Assembly (NCBI GenBank): GCA_024867545.1
Contig: JANFNE010000013.1
Span: 1,116,001-1,180,000, forward strand
Direction of reading: 5' to 3'
DNA: 64,000 nucleotides
Source of the DNA: Phytopythium helicoides
Taxonomy: Eukaryota; Oomycota; Peronosporomycetes; Pythiales; Pythiaceae
Position 1 is the stretch's first letter. Each line of letters begins with the position of its first letter. The notes under the pieces are model-generated. The model did no database searches. It saw nothing but the letters and a program-made list of their open reading frames with translations, and was not told where the DNA came from. The translations under genes and the position numbers were made by a program. Of the stretch, positions 20,816 through 31,851 are shown piece by piece.

Positions 20816-23577
20816 ACGCGAAGAGAGTGTTCTTCAGCCTCTCAAGCAGCACTGTACACCCCCGAGCTCGGCCGACGAGTGCTTGCACTGCTTTGGTCTG
20901 TGCAGCCATAGCTTCATCTTTTTCTGAAGGTTGCGCCAATTGTGCCAGCCGCGTCCACAACAGCTCGTATATTCGGCACAGAACCCTGTGATCTTGAGAG
21001 TTCGCGTTGTCGTGAATTTGGCGACAGAAGGCTTCCATCTCGGTGCTAACTTCTATTAATCGAGAGGAGAGCAATGACTCTGGACAATCAGCCACTTCAG
21101 CTTCACTTCCCATGTATCCTCGTGCGAGAATTTCAAGCTCGTCCACCACCATAATGATTGGGATGCGATCAGCAGGCTCGTGCGCACACATCCGCTCAAT
21201 CAGCTTCCATTGTTCATCCGTACACAAATGCGGACGCTCGGGTAACTTCTGGCGAGCCACATAGTGCTTGACTATGAGATTGTCCATGTTCCCCCATGGC
21301 AGTGGCAGAGATCCTTCACGATCCGTCTCATCCAGTTTCACTTGCTCCACCACTCGAAGCGCCTCCACAACACACATCCCCAAAGAGTATACATCTGATG
21401 CAAACGATCGCTCGGAAGCGTCATGCAAAATACACTCCGGCGCCACCCACTGCCAGGCACCACTCAGCTTTGCTTCTTTCCCATCTTCCTCAAACGAACT
21501 CAAGCCGAAATCAGTCACCTTCGCCTTCCCATCAGTACCCACCACAATGTTGTTGCACTTGAGATCACCATGGATGATGTTTCGTGATTGCAAGTACAGC
21601 ACACCAAGAGCAGCTTCATGCAACTTGATCCAGATCTCGTCCGGATGCCGTCGCAAATACTTGTCAAGTGATCCACCGCCAGCATACTCGCACGCGAAAA
21701 ACGGAGTACCGACGTGACAGGCACCAAACAGACGAACCACATGCGGGTGGCTCAGTCCAAACCACACGTTCACTTCTTGCTCGAACATTGTGCGAAGAAG
21801 GATCGGTGATTGGGTGGTGTTTCCTGTACGCATACTTACAGCCGATAAAGACACAATGTTTTGCCACGTGGATGCCATGGAGTCGTTGTTGCTGTTGTTG
21901 TCAGATCCGAGAGCCTTCACCTCTTTCACGACCGACCTCCGAGTCAAGCCATTTCGCGAGATACACGTCGCCAAACCCACCCTCGCCGATTCTCTTCATC
22001 TTGTCGATCGCAAGCTCGTGCCACGGCAAAAACCACACTGGAACAGTCGTCACAGACTTATTCCACTCGCCTTGACAGCAGTCCTCGTATGCTTTTTTCA
22101 TCACTGCTAGCTGACTTTCAGTGTAATAAGATGCATGGCTATCAATCTCCGTCTTCAGCACCGTGAGGAACTCGGAACGGGTTGCTTCATCGTCCAACTG
22201 GTTTAGAACTGCCACCATCTGGGATGCATCGGAAACAAACAACTCGAGCTGTTTGTTGCGAAGTGAGCTCCACTGTTGCTCTCTCTTCTGGGAACTTGCT
22301 TGGGATCCATCGAGCATCACCCACAATTCGTTGATGCGACGTTTAAAAGCGGCGAAATTGTTGCTAGTTGCTCGGGTCGAAGACAGCGCGAGTAGTCGGT
22401 TCTGGAGTGATCCAGACTGGAGAATGCTATCTAAGTCACGAAGGAACGAGTGATATGCTTCAAGGATCCCCAATGACTGATCTCCTTGTTCCAGTCGTTT
22501 GTGGATCGCTTCGACCTCTTCGAGCACGAGGTGATGCAATGGGTTATGAGGATTCTGCGATGATACTGTGTCTCGAATTTTTGCTAGCAGTTGAATCAAT
22601 GCTCCGGTTTTGTACTCATTGACGTTCATATCGATGTTTTCAATCCTGGGTTGTGTAGTCTCGAGTTCACTTGCTTCCTTTGTAGCAAGTTGTTTGAGTA
22701 GCCGAACAACTGTCGTAGCTGATGATCGAAGGTCTGGGTTGTGAGCACACATTCGGGACATCAGAGTACTAGTGTCTTCATCGAGGTAATTGGGGCTATA
22801 CAGATCTGAAGATTCGGGACGCCAAAGTCCTTTTCTACTTCTGAGAATACTGCTTTCATTTTGATTTTGCCACGGTTCTTGTCCAGTCACTGCTTCCACA
22901 ATGCACAGACCCAAAGAGTAAATATCCACAGCAATAGACACTCCTTCACCTTCGAGTTGCTCAGGAGCTTGCCAACGCACGGATCCGAAACATTTATCTG
23001 TGACCGTAGACGTTGCATTATCGATATTCTGCGATGACGCCGCCGCCAATCCGAAGTCAGCTAACTTCGCCACACCGTCACTTCCCACCAAAATATTGCT
23101 GCTGCGCAGGTTTCCATGCACAATACCTCGCTCATGCAAATATGCGAGGCCCAATGCTGCTTCATACATGAACTTCCACGGCCTCCGTCTCTCACCTCGC
23201 TTTTCACATTCGGCGAGAAACTCCACCACAGACCCATTGCTCGCATACTCCAGCACAAAGAAGGAGTGACCAACGTCACACGCTCCATACAACTTGATGA
23301 CATTTGGGTGTCGCAATTGGTGCCACGTGGTTACTTCATCCACAAATGTCGAGGCTGATGCTTCTGGTGTGAATAGTTTGAGAACAACATCGGCGTCAAG
23401 CCACTTGGCATGATACTCTCCTCCGATCGTCTTGGTGTTACCATATTGAATCAACGCGATATCAAATGGCGAGATGGACCAGCTCTTCGACGCTAAGAAG
23501 GAGTCTAACGACATCGCTGATATGACTGTGGCTACCGTGTCTCGCCGAACCTTAGCTGTCAGGTGCTCGCATGACAT
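20682..23577 (-). CDS. Tandem pseudokinase-kinase region of the first ankyrin-kinase gene
   Basis: Two ORFs, 23577-21901 and 21980-20682, make one chain interrupted by one extra base near 21931-21934 (ACCGACC where the paralogue has ACGACC). Domain 1 keeps a Lys (VVLKLF) and ADFGLA but has no GxGxxG loop, and its catalytic loop reads HGNLRSSN, so the catalytic Asp is Asn: a pseudokinase. A helical linker of about 230 residues follows. Domain 2 has IGEGGFGDVYLA, VKEVK, HGDLKCNN, TDFGLSS and WVAPECI, all catalytic residues present. It ends in a helical tail with GYALHRDLDKL. It is probably the 3' part of the ankyrin gene directly upstream, because the paralogue at 51304 is continuous there. Confidence 0.75.
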
Positions 23578-25630
23578 ATTGCAGCAGGAAATCTCGGACG
23601 CTGATATGTCCGTTTGTGACTGCTAGATGTATGGCAGTTTCTTCGTTTGTAGTCTTGCGGTTCACGTCGGCGCCTTTGCTCACCAAATATTCCACAATCT
23701 CCAGCTGGTCATTCCTACTGGCAAGCATCAGAGACGTCATCCCATCGCTGGCAACAGCATTGACATCTGCGCCTTGGTCCACCAGATACTTTGTCACCTG
23801 CAACGAACAACTTTCTGCTGCCTCCATTAATGGAGTTTTCCCATACCTGTCCACAATGTTGACGTCTGCGCCTTGATTCACCAAACACCTCACCACTTCC
23901 AGTTCATTTTTACTCGCCGCATGCATCAGAGCCGTCTTTCCATAGTTGTCAACTGCTTCCACGTCCACACCTCGGCCCAACAAGTACTTTACTGTCTCCA
24001 GCTCTTTTCTATCTGCGGCAAGCATCAGCAGGGTCAATCCGTCGTTTTCGGTGGCATCCAAGTCGGCACCTCGGTCCAGCAAATACTCTATGACCTCCAA
24101 TTTGCCGTGAGATACCGCATATCCCAGTGGCGTGCGTCCGTCTTCGTCCACAGCATTCATGTCTGCTCCTTTATCCACCAAATGCTTCATTGACTCCAAC
24201 TCCCCATCCGCTGCTGCAACCATAAGTGGAACCATTCCAATTTCGTCAGCTTTGTTGACGTCTGCGCCTTGGTCAATCAGATACTTTACAGCCTCCCACT
24301 TTCCGTATTCTGCTGTGAACAACAATGCAGTCTTTCCGTTTTCGTCAACGACGTTCACATCTGCACCAAGCTCCACCAAGTACTCTAGAGCCTCCAATTT
24401 GCCGCCACTCGCTGTATAGCTGAGTGGTGTTCTTTCAGCGCTGTCTTTTGCATTGATATCTGCGCCAAGACCCACCAAATACTTCATTACTTCCAATTGG
24501 TTATTGGACGAAGCAAAAACGAGCAGCGTATTTTCATCGTTGCTCACAGTGTTGATATCTGCCCCTTGGCTCAGCAAGTACTTGATGATCTCCAATGACC
24601 CGTTAAATACCGCATACGTCAGTGGCGTCTTACCGTAGTTATCTCCAGCAGCAATATCTGCGCCTCGCTCGACCAAATACTTCACCAAATCAAACTTGCC
24701 TTCAAACGCAGCGTAAGTCATCGCTTGTTGTCCCTCCCAGTTCGCTGCATTGATATCTGCGCCTCGTTCCAGTAAACTCTTCACCATTTCCAAGTTGCCT
24801 TTGAACGCTGCGTAGGTCAGTGGTGTCCTTCCTTTCTTATCCACGGTATCAACCATCGCGCCTCTGTCGATCAAGAATGCCACCACATCCAATTTGCCGT
24901 TCCCCGCCGCATATCTCAGTGCCGTCAACCCATCGCTGCTCCTCACATTCACATCGGCGCCGCAGCTAACTAGATATTTTACCACCTCCAGCTTGCCCTT
25001 GAACGCCGCCTTCATTAGGGACGTCACTCCAAAAATCCCCACGGACTCAAAATCTGCACTGTACTCCACCAAATATCGCACCACCTCCAATTCGCCTCTC
25101 CAAGCCGCCTTCATTAGTGCCGATTCTCCGTCGGCGTCGGCTGCATTCACATCTGCACCCCGGTCTAGCAAGTCTTTTACGCCGTCCAAATCGCCACTCC
25201 TCGCCGCGCGCACTAGTGGCGTCTTCCACTTATTGTTCTCCACTTTTGCAGATCGATCCTCGAAATACTTGACCACTTCCAATTCGCCGTTGTCCACCGC
25301 GCACCTCAGAGGTGTTCTTGCAGTGCCATCTGAGCCAATCGGGTCGGCTCCTTGATCCACCAAGTACTTGACCAGCTCCAATCTACCTCGGAGCGCCGCA
25401 AGCGTCGGTAATGTACTCCCATCGCTCCCAACGGCGTTCACATCCGCGCCGCCCTGCACCAATACTCTCACACGCTCCAGGTCGCCCGCCACCACCGCGT
25501 CGCGCAGGTGCCTCCACTCGCTCTCCATGCTTCTTGCCTGCCGCACAATCAGCAATGAGCGGCTTTCGGTCTGGCTGCGTCGAGTGAACCCATTGGCTCC
25601 TCCAGCTGAACCCACGTCACGTAGTGCCAT
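23552..25630 (-). CDS. Ankyrin-repeat N-terminal part of the first ankyrin-kinase gene
   Basis: An ORF of about 690 residues built of some nineteen ankyrin repeats of 33 residues (GADVNAVDxxGxTPLMxAAxxGxLEVVKYL pattern), ending HISVRDFLLQYV. The paralogue at 51304 reads straight on from the same place into the pseudokinase. Here a TAA at 23552-23554 and a shift of one frame stop it, with the kinase ORF overlapping by 26 bp. The start at 25630 (MALRDVG) is the first ATG in frame; 25528 (MESEWRHL) is an alternative. A TATATAA word on the minus strand lies just upstream (about 25693-25699). Ankyrin repeats usually bind proteins, so this part may sense a ligand or hold the kinase at a partner. 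Confidence 0.8.
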   Translation of the reverse strand: MALRDVGSAGGANGFTRRSQTESRSLLIVRQARSMESEWRHLRDAVVAGDLERVRVLVQGGADVNAVGSDGSTLPTLAALRGRLELVKYLVDQGADPIGSDGTARTPLRCAVDNGELEVVKYFEDRSAKVENNKWKTPLVRAARSGDLDGVKDLLDRGADVNAADADGESALMKAAWRGELEVVRYLVEYSADFESVGIFGVTSLMKAAFKGKLEVVKYLVSCGADVNVRSSDGLTALRYAAGNGKLDVVAFLIDRGAMVDTVDKKGRTPLTYAAFKGNLEMVKSLLERGADINAANWEGQQAMTYAAFEGKFDLVKYLVERGADIAAGDNYGKTPLTYAVFNGSLEIIKYLLSQGADINTVSNDENTLLVFASSNNQLEVMKYLVGLGADINAKDSAERTPLSYTASGGKLEALEYLVELGADVNVVDENGKTALLFTAEYGKWEAVKYLIDQGADVNKADEIGMVPLMVAAADGELESMKHLVDKGADMNAVDEDGRTPLGYAVSHGKLEVIEYLLDRGADLDATENDGLTLLMLAADRKELETVKYLLGRGVDVEAVDNYGKTALMHAASKNELEVVRCLVNQGADVNIVDRYGKTPLMEAAESCSLQVTKYLVDQGADVNAVASDGMTSLMLASRNDQLEIVEYLVSKGADVNRKTTNEETAIHLAVTNGHISVRDFLLQYVMRAPDS

Positions 25631-25789
25631 CACCTGGCAGAGCTCGAGACTCCACAACCTCCATCGCTCTTCCTGGCGTCCACCACTCGCATTATATATC
25701 AACTAGCACCGCCCATGGGATCGAGAGGACGGCAGCAACGTTGCTTTTCTCGATTTCCGGAAGTGTCGTGGTTGGACTTCAACCTGTCC

Positions 25790-26030
25790 ACATATCAAAT
25801 TAAACTCTAACTTACTTACCTCAATAGTAAATATATCATTTTATTGCATCTATAATCGTTCTATTTTGTCAGTCAGCACGTCTAGAAAAGTAATATACTG
25901 CTCCCGTTTCGAGTCCGCCTACATATCAAATTAAGCGCTAGCTTACTGTCCTCAAACGTAAATATATCTTTCCATTCCGTCTACAATCGTTCCGTTTCGT
26001 CGGTCACCACGTCTAGAACAGTAAAAGCCG
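25790..26030 (+). repeat. Two tandem copies of an AT-rich sequence of about 127 bp
   Basis: The blocks starting CACATATCAAATTAA (about 25792) and TACATATCAAATTAA (about 25919) align over about 105 bp, through AAATATATC and TAGAA.AGTAA. They differ mainly by transitions, with the first copy the more AT-rich. They fill most of the gap between the divergent kinase and acyl-CoA synthetase genes, so they may be part of a shared promoter region. Confidence 0.8.
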
Positions 26031-26203
26031 CCCCTCCTTGAAGTTTCCCCAGAGTTCAACCACAGCAATCAAATGCAGCAGTACGAGCGCGAGGTGATGA
26101 CCCGCCGCACGCCAGGCGCATCCCCGGCCCCCGCCGCGCCCGCCGCCGAGCGCTCACTCCCGGATTCGCCGAGCCACCCGCAGCCGAAGCCCCCGCCCGC
26201 CTC

Positions 26204-28977
26204 GTGATGCTCCAGCTGCTGCGCCGGCCGCGCGCGCTGCTCCGAGGCCGCGGCCTGGCGCACAAGCCCAGCTACGCCGACGCGTACCGGCGCAGCCTGG
26301 CGCGGCCGGACGAGTTCTGGGCCGAGGCCGCGCAGGAGATCGAGTGGTTCAAGCCCTTCGACAAGGCGCTGGACGAGTGCGTGGCGAGATGCGCTAGGAT
26401 GGGAGGGGATATCGACTGACGAGTGCGGCGGTGCAGATCCAAGGGACCCGTGGGCCGGTGGTTCGCCGGCGGACTCATGAACACGTGCTACAATGCGCTG
26501 GACGTACACGTGCAGAACGGCCGCGGCCACGTGCCCGCGCTGCACTACGACAGCCCGCTCACCGACATCAAGACGACCGTCACGTACGCTGAGCTGCTGG
26601 ACAAGGGTGCGACCGTGAGCGACGAGAGAAGCGAGTCTGGAGGTGCTGATGAGCCGTGCGTGACGCAGTCTCGACGTTCGCGGGAGGACTGCGCAAGCTC
26701 GGCGTCAAGCGCGGCGACTGCGTGGTCATCTACATGCCGGCGGTGCTCGAGACCACGATCGCCATGCTCGCATGCGCGCGACTCGGCGCCGTGCACTCAG
26801 GTCGTCTTCGGTGGCTTCGCGTCGCTCGAGTTGGCGGCGCGCATTGAAGATGCCAAGCCCAAGGTGAGCGCTCACTGGTGAGCAAGCTTTGATCGATTTG
26901 TCACTAATGATTACCGTGTGATCCAGATCATCATCACAGCGAGTTGTGGTGTCGAGCCCAAGGGCATCATCGACTACGGCCCATTGCTCGATGGCGCGCT
27001 GGAGAAGTCGGCATGGAAGCCCGAAAAGGTCGTCATGATGGAGCGCGACATCTGCCCGTACGAGCTCAAGAAGGGCCGCGATGTGGACTGGAACGACGTC
27101 ATGGCTAGCGGATCGCCCATTGACGCCGTGCCGGTGCTCGCCACGGACCCGCTGTACATCTTGTACACATCGGGCACGACCGGCAAGGTGCGATCGCCCC
27201 TTGCTGCAATGAGAGTCCTCGCTGGCAACTCACAATGGTGTCCATATGGTTTTACAGCCGAAGGGCGTGGTGCGAGACAATGGTGGCCACGCAGTTGCGC
27301 TCAAGTGGGCATTGCAGAACGTGTTCGACATTTCCCCCGATGACACATTCTTTGCTGCGTCGGACATGGGCTGGACTGTCGGGCATTCACTCGTTGTCTA
27401 CGGTCCGCTGGTCCATGGATGCACGGTAGGTTATCCCTCCATCCACGTTGTCGTGCTCACTCGCTCCTCAAATTTACGTCATGGCAATTTTTGTCTGTAG
27501 TCGGTGCTCTACGCCGGAAAACCCGTTGGAACGCCTGACGCAAGCGCGTACTGGCGCTTGATCAGCGAGTACGGCATCAAGTCCATGTTCACGGCTCCGA
27601 CTGCACTGCGAGCTATTCGCAAGGATGATCCGAACGCCGAGTATCTTCTGGCGTACAAGGACCAGATGAAGCGTACCTTCAAGTACGTGCTTTCTGACTG
27701 TTCAGAATGCTATCATTCAGAGAGCTCACACTTTAGTACTTGCAGGTCGATGTTTGTTGCTGGCGAGCGAGGAGACCCCAAGACGTTCGACTTCTTTTCC
27801 GACCACTTGGGCGTTCCACTCATTGATCACTGGTGGGATCTCGTCATATTCAAGCCCCAGGTTTGAATTTGTCGAACTCACTTTTATTTGCGTGCCAACA
27901 GGTGGCAAACCGAGACGGGATGGCCGATCACTGCACCGTGCCTGGGCATGGCGGAAGACAGCGGCTCCGACAAGGGTATCAAGGTTGGGTCCGTGCACAA
28001 GCCAGTCCCCGGATGGGATGTGCGTCTACTTAGCGCTGCCACGACCGAAGACGATATTCACCATGGTCACAACCACGAAGCTGAAGAGCCTGACAAAGAG
28101 CTTGTCGTGAAGCTTCCGTTGCCTCCAGGTTCGTCAATGGATGCGGTCTCAATTTTCAATCGAGTGGCGCTGACATGTAACTTGCATCGCTTCATTTGTG
28201 CAGGCACATTGACAACGCTCCACAACAACCCAGACGACTTCTACGCAAAATACTTCAAGCGGTTCCCCGGATACTACCACACGGGTGACACGGGCCACAT
28301 TGACGAAGACGGATACGTTTACGTAAGTCAAGTTTCCGATGACTCAGTGTGCACTAGATTTGAACTAACCCGAGTTCCTTGACTACAGGTTATGGCCCGA
28401 ACGGACGATGTGATCAACGTAGCTGGACATCGAATTACGACCGGATCGATCGAAGAAGTCATCCAAGCCATCCAGAGGTTATCGAGTGCGCAGTGGTGCG
28501 GTCATTGATGTGATTGTGAGCGTTTTCTTGCATCAGCTCATCAAACCTGCTTGCTCTGTTCAGTTCGGCGTTGAGGACAAGCTCAAGGGACATGTCCCAG
28601 TGGCTTTGCTGGTCATTGCCAACGAGCACGCACGCTCCGATGACGAGGTACGACCTAGTGCATCATTTATCGCGAGCCATGCGGCTTACAATGCAATACC
28701 CGCGATTGTTTGTTGACAGATTGCGGACCAAGTAGGTCGCCGAAGTACGCGAGCAAATGGGAAGCTTTGTGTGCCTCAAGAGCGTTGGGCGTCGTTGCAG
28801 CGTTACCCAAAACCGCGCTCGGGCAAGGTTATGCGCAGCACGATCCAGGCCATTGCCGACTCGAAGCCGTTCCGCGTGCCTGCCACGATCGATAACGTGG
28901 CCATCCTGGATGACATTCGTCCAGCACTGCAAAAGCTCGGTTACGCTAAGAAGCACTCGGTCGTGGCCAGCAAGTAA
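26204..28977 (+). CDS. Acyl-CoA synthetase, ACSS3/propionate-CoA ligase type
   Basis: AMP-forming enzyme that activates acetate or propionate to the CoA thioester. At least ten exons are visible, with introns of about 57-75 nt, for example 26377-26436, 26607-26668, 26864-26926, 27188-27257, 27426-27500, 27683-27745, 27833-27901, 28129-28203 and 28323-28388. Signatures are [11 protein letters not shown] near the start, [18 protein letters not shown] across an intron, [18 protein letters not shown]-type [21 protein letters not shown] split by an intron, [15 protein letters not shown] and PRSGKVMR with the C-terminal catalytic Lys. The presequence is basic, so mitochondrial import is likely. Single-base shifts occur near 26800, 28460 and three times in 28735-28810, while conserved motifs survive on both sides. 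Confidence 0.85.
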
Positions 28978-29081
28978 GGTGTCGAGTTCCAGCGCGTTTC
29001 CGTGCGTCAAGTGGAAGACTCGTGTGCGTCATGTAGCCTCATCCTCAGCTATATCTGGTTGAACCAAAATAAACTCGAGCC

Positions 29082-31814
29082 GAACTCACTCAGCCCGTCG
29101 TTCTTTCGTGCGAACCACCCTTGCTCCATGAGTCGATTGTGCGTGTGAATGAATGGAACGACCCAGAATTGTTCTCTGATGCAGATCTCTTGGTGACGAC
29201 TTCTCCGCGAGGCAAGTCGGACGCCTCCTACACGTACACGCTGTGCGTTCTTGGTGAATGGCCAGACTCAAGCCGCCAAGACGCTATCCTACGTGCATGA
29301 GATCCCAATCCAGCTTGACGGAGAGATCTTGAGCATTGGCTGCGGCTCCCACTGGCTATGCATTTTGACCGAAGCACGGGCAAGCGTACATCTTGGGTGG
29401 CAAAGCTCATCAAGCGACTTCGTCCCATGCTGCTTTCCAATTAAGACCCTTGGCATTGTCGTGCGGTCCGCAGCGACGAATAACACGATTGTCGTGTGGA
29501 TCTCGCCACGGCGGCTTTGTTCTCGAGTCTGGAGAGCTCTTCATGTTTGGCAGCGGTGCCTACGGGCAGCTTGGAACTGGCAGGCGGGACGATTGCAGTG
29601 ACCCAGTCCAAGTGACAATGACGTGGTCTAGTCTCTTGTCAACCACTACCGCATCAAGCCAAAGTGATGGAGCGATCACAGGAACAATCCCTATTTCCAT
29701 TTCACCCGTGGTTGGAGCTATCCAAGGTAGTAATATGAACCGTGGAGAAGACGAACTCGAGCAGGACTGCGTTTTCTTCACAGAAGTGAGTTGCGGAGAC
29801 AGACATACACTAGTACTGGCGCGCAGGAAGCCTGAAAGCACGGTTATAGGGTTCCACACGAGCATCATCTCATTCGGCGACGGATTAAATGGAAGGCTTG
29901 GTCTTGGAGATGAAAACGATAGACTTGTCGGTGCACTCATCTCAACCTGCGCACTGCCTTCTAATGTCTCGTCAAGCACACCCGGACTCCCTGCTGATAC
30001 TACCTGGAGCAACACAGGACCAATGCCCACCAACATTATCGGAATTTGTGCTGGTACTGTTCACAGTTTGGCGACGACATCTTCGGGCCAGGTGTTTTCG
30101 TGGGGTAGCGGTATGCACGGTCAACTTGGTCACGGCTCGCTCGAGAGCGAGTGGCAACCACGGCAAGTGATGCACTTTACCAACAATCGAATTCAAGTGA
30201 CTACTGCAAGATGCGGAGCTGCCCACTCACTCGCACTTTCTCGCTCCGGCGCAGTGTATGTATGGGGACGAGGCATCGAGGGCCAACTCGCACAAGTTGC
30301 CGAGTGTGCTTGTGTGCCACATCTGGTAGAGATTCCACTCGACTCGTTTCAACGCTCCGTCGTTGCGACTGCAGAGGCTCCTGTGTCCACTACCGCTTCG
30401 CTAGGTAAAGGCGCCAACTGTCAAGTTAATCGTGGCCAAACACAATGGATGCTTCGTGCTCGACGACAACGACCGGCTCTTTGCGTGGGGTGACAATTCA
30501 TCAGGGAAGCTCGGACTAGCTGATCAAGCTCAGCACTCAAGATCAGGTATATCCCCTAAACAAGTATGGTACATGGAGTTGCGAGCACCAAATGCGGGTC
30601 ACCCAGCGATGGATCGATCTTCGATGTCTCGAGTCGCAACATTCCGTCACCAAGTCACAGCAGCAGGACTCGCCATGCCCCGAGAGCGTCTCGAGTATGT
30701 CCAAGCAAGCGACGAGTTTACGGTTTTGGCTTTCAAGACAAAACCCGTAGCCGCTATCGGGAACACAGTTAGCGCGTCACTCGGTTCTGGAGCTCGAAAG
30801 GCTAGCCGAGTGTGTTCATCGTTTCTTGAATCGGGCGATACCTGCAACGTCGGAACATTGGAATCTAGCTGGCATTTTTCAGCAACAGACTCATTGGTAC
30901 CGGATGCGATCCCGTCCAAAGAATCCGTGTACTATAACTTGATGTCTTCCTATCGCGTTGTCGTTCATGTCGACGAACCACGGCGAGTAACGAAAGACAT
31001 TGATGAGCTCAGCGATGAAGAACACGATGAGAGAAGTTTTGAAAACAGTTGTAGGATCATGGGATCGACACCGCGTGGCCGTCAGGGTGGGTGTAACAGT
31101 TACTACTTGGACAAGAAGCATCGACGGTGGCATACAAATCCAGACGCCATACCCCCAGAAGTCAAAGGTATGGGGGCGTGGCTCGAGACTCGATCGCCTT
31201 CACCTACTCGACACCCGCATTTGTACAGCTTCGGAACTGCTCCCCGATTCGGATCGCCAGTTGCGAAAGTTAGTAGCATCCAAGACGTCACCGAACAAGA
31301 TGAAGACTTGAGTCGATCAGTATCACAGATATTACCACATCCAGAGCCTCCTGGTCTTCACCAACCAAAAAGTGTGTTCGGGAGAACCTTACGCTCTGCT
31401 TTCTCTGTTCGTAAAAGTATTATGCAACCAACATTGACACCGAAAGGTGTTATTCCGACGCCTCCAACTAGAGCTCAGCCAAAATCAACAACCCCAAGTG
31501 GAAGAAAGCCAGTTGCCGCAAAAGGAAAGTCATTCCCTACGCCACACAGGTCTGGGAATCGCTACCACCACCCAAATCTGGCTGCCCCGTTCGGGTCTTC
31601 TGTTGCCTCTCGCTTCGGCAAGACTGTGGAATCTCCAGCCTCACACCTCACGACACCACTTGGGTTAGACTCGTGTGCTCTAGCATCCCCAACAAGTCCT
31701 CGTTTCAGTATGGGAGGAAGTGCTGAACACTTTTCTCTCGTTATCGCAAAGAGATTAGCACACGCACGAGGTCCAGGGCCTGGACCAGGCACTTATGATC
31801 GACACGGTGGATAA
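29082..31814 (+). CDS. RCC1-repeat protein with PG-rich (STPGR-like) tail
   Basis: Three frames make one protein. RCC1 blades are clear: ILSIGCGSHWLCILTE, FMFGSGAYGQLGTGR, VSCGDRHTLVLAR, FGDGLNGRLGLGDEN, VFSWGSGMHGQLGHG, YVWGRGIEGQLA and FAWGDNSSGKLGLAD, consistent with a seven-bladed propeller. The last 280 residues are basic and Pro/Ser-rich, with LYSFGTAPRFG and a final GPGPGPGTYDR, the SHIPPO/STPGR motif of proteins on flagellar microtubules. A role in the zoospore flagellum or on microtubules is therefore inferred. Single-base shifts occur near 29235, 29376 (extra C before ACGGG) and 30410. The start is not resolved; coding similarity can be followed back to about 29090, only about 100 bp after the synthetase stop. 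Confidence 0.75.
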
Positions 31815-31851
31815 TTGAAGCGATTATAACGCATACGGAAAGGGTTCTCAC

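Noticed and set aside
21824..21839. 16-nt intron (GTAAGT...ACAG)
   Set aside because: Far shorter than the other introns here (about 55-75 nt); more likely chance inside a variable loop.
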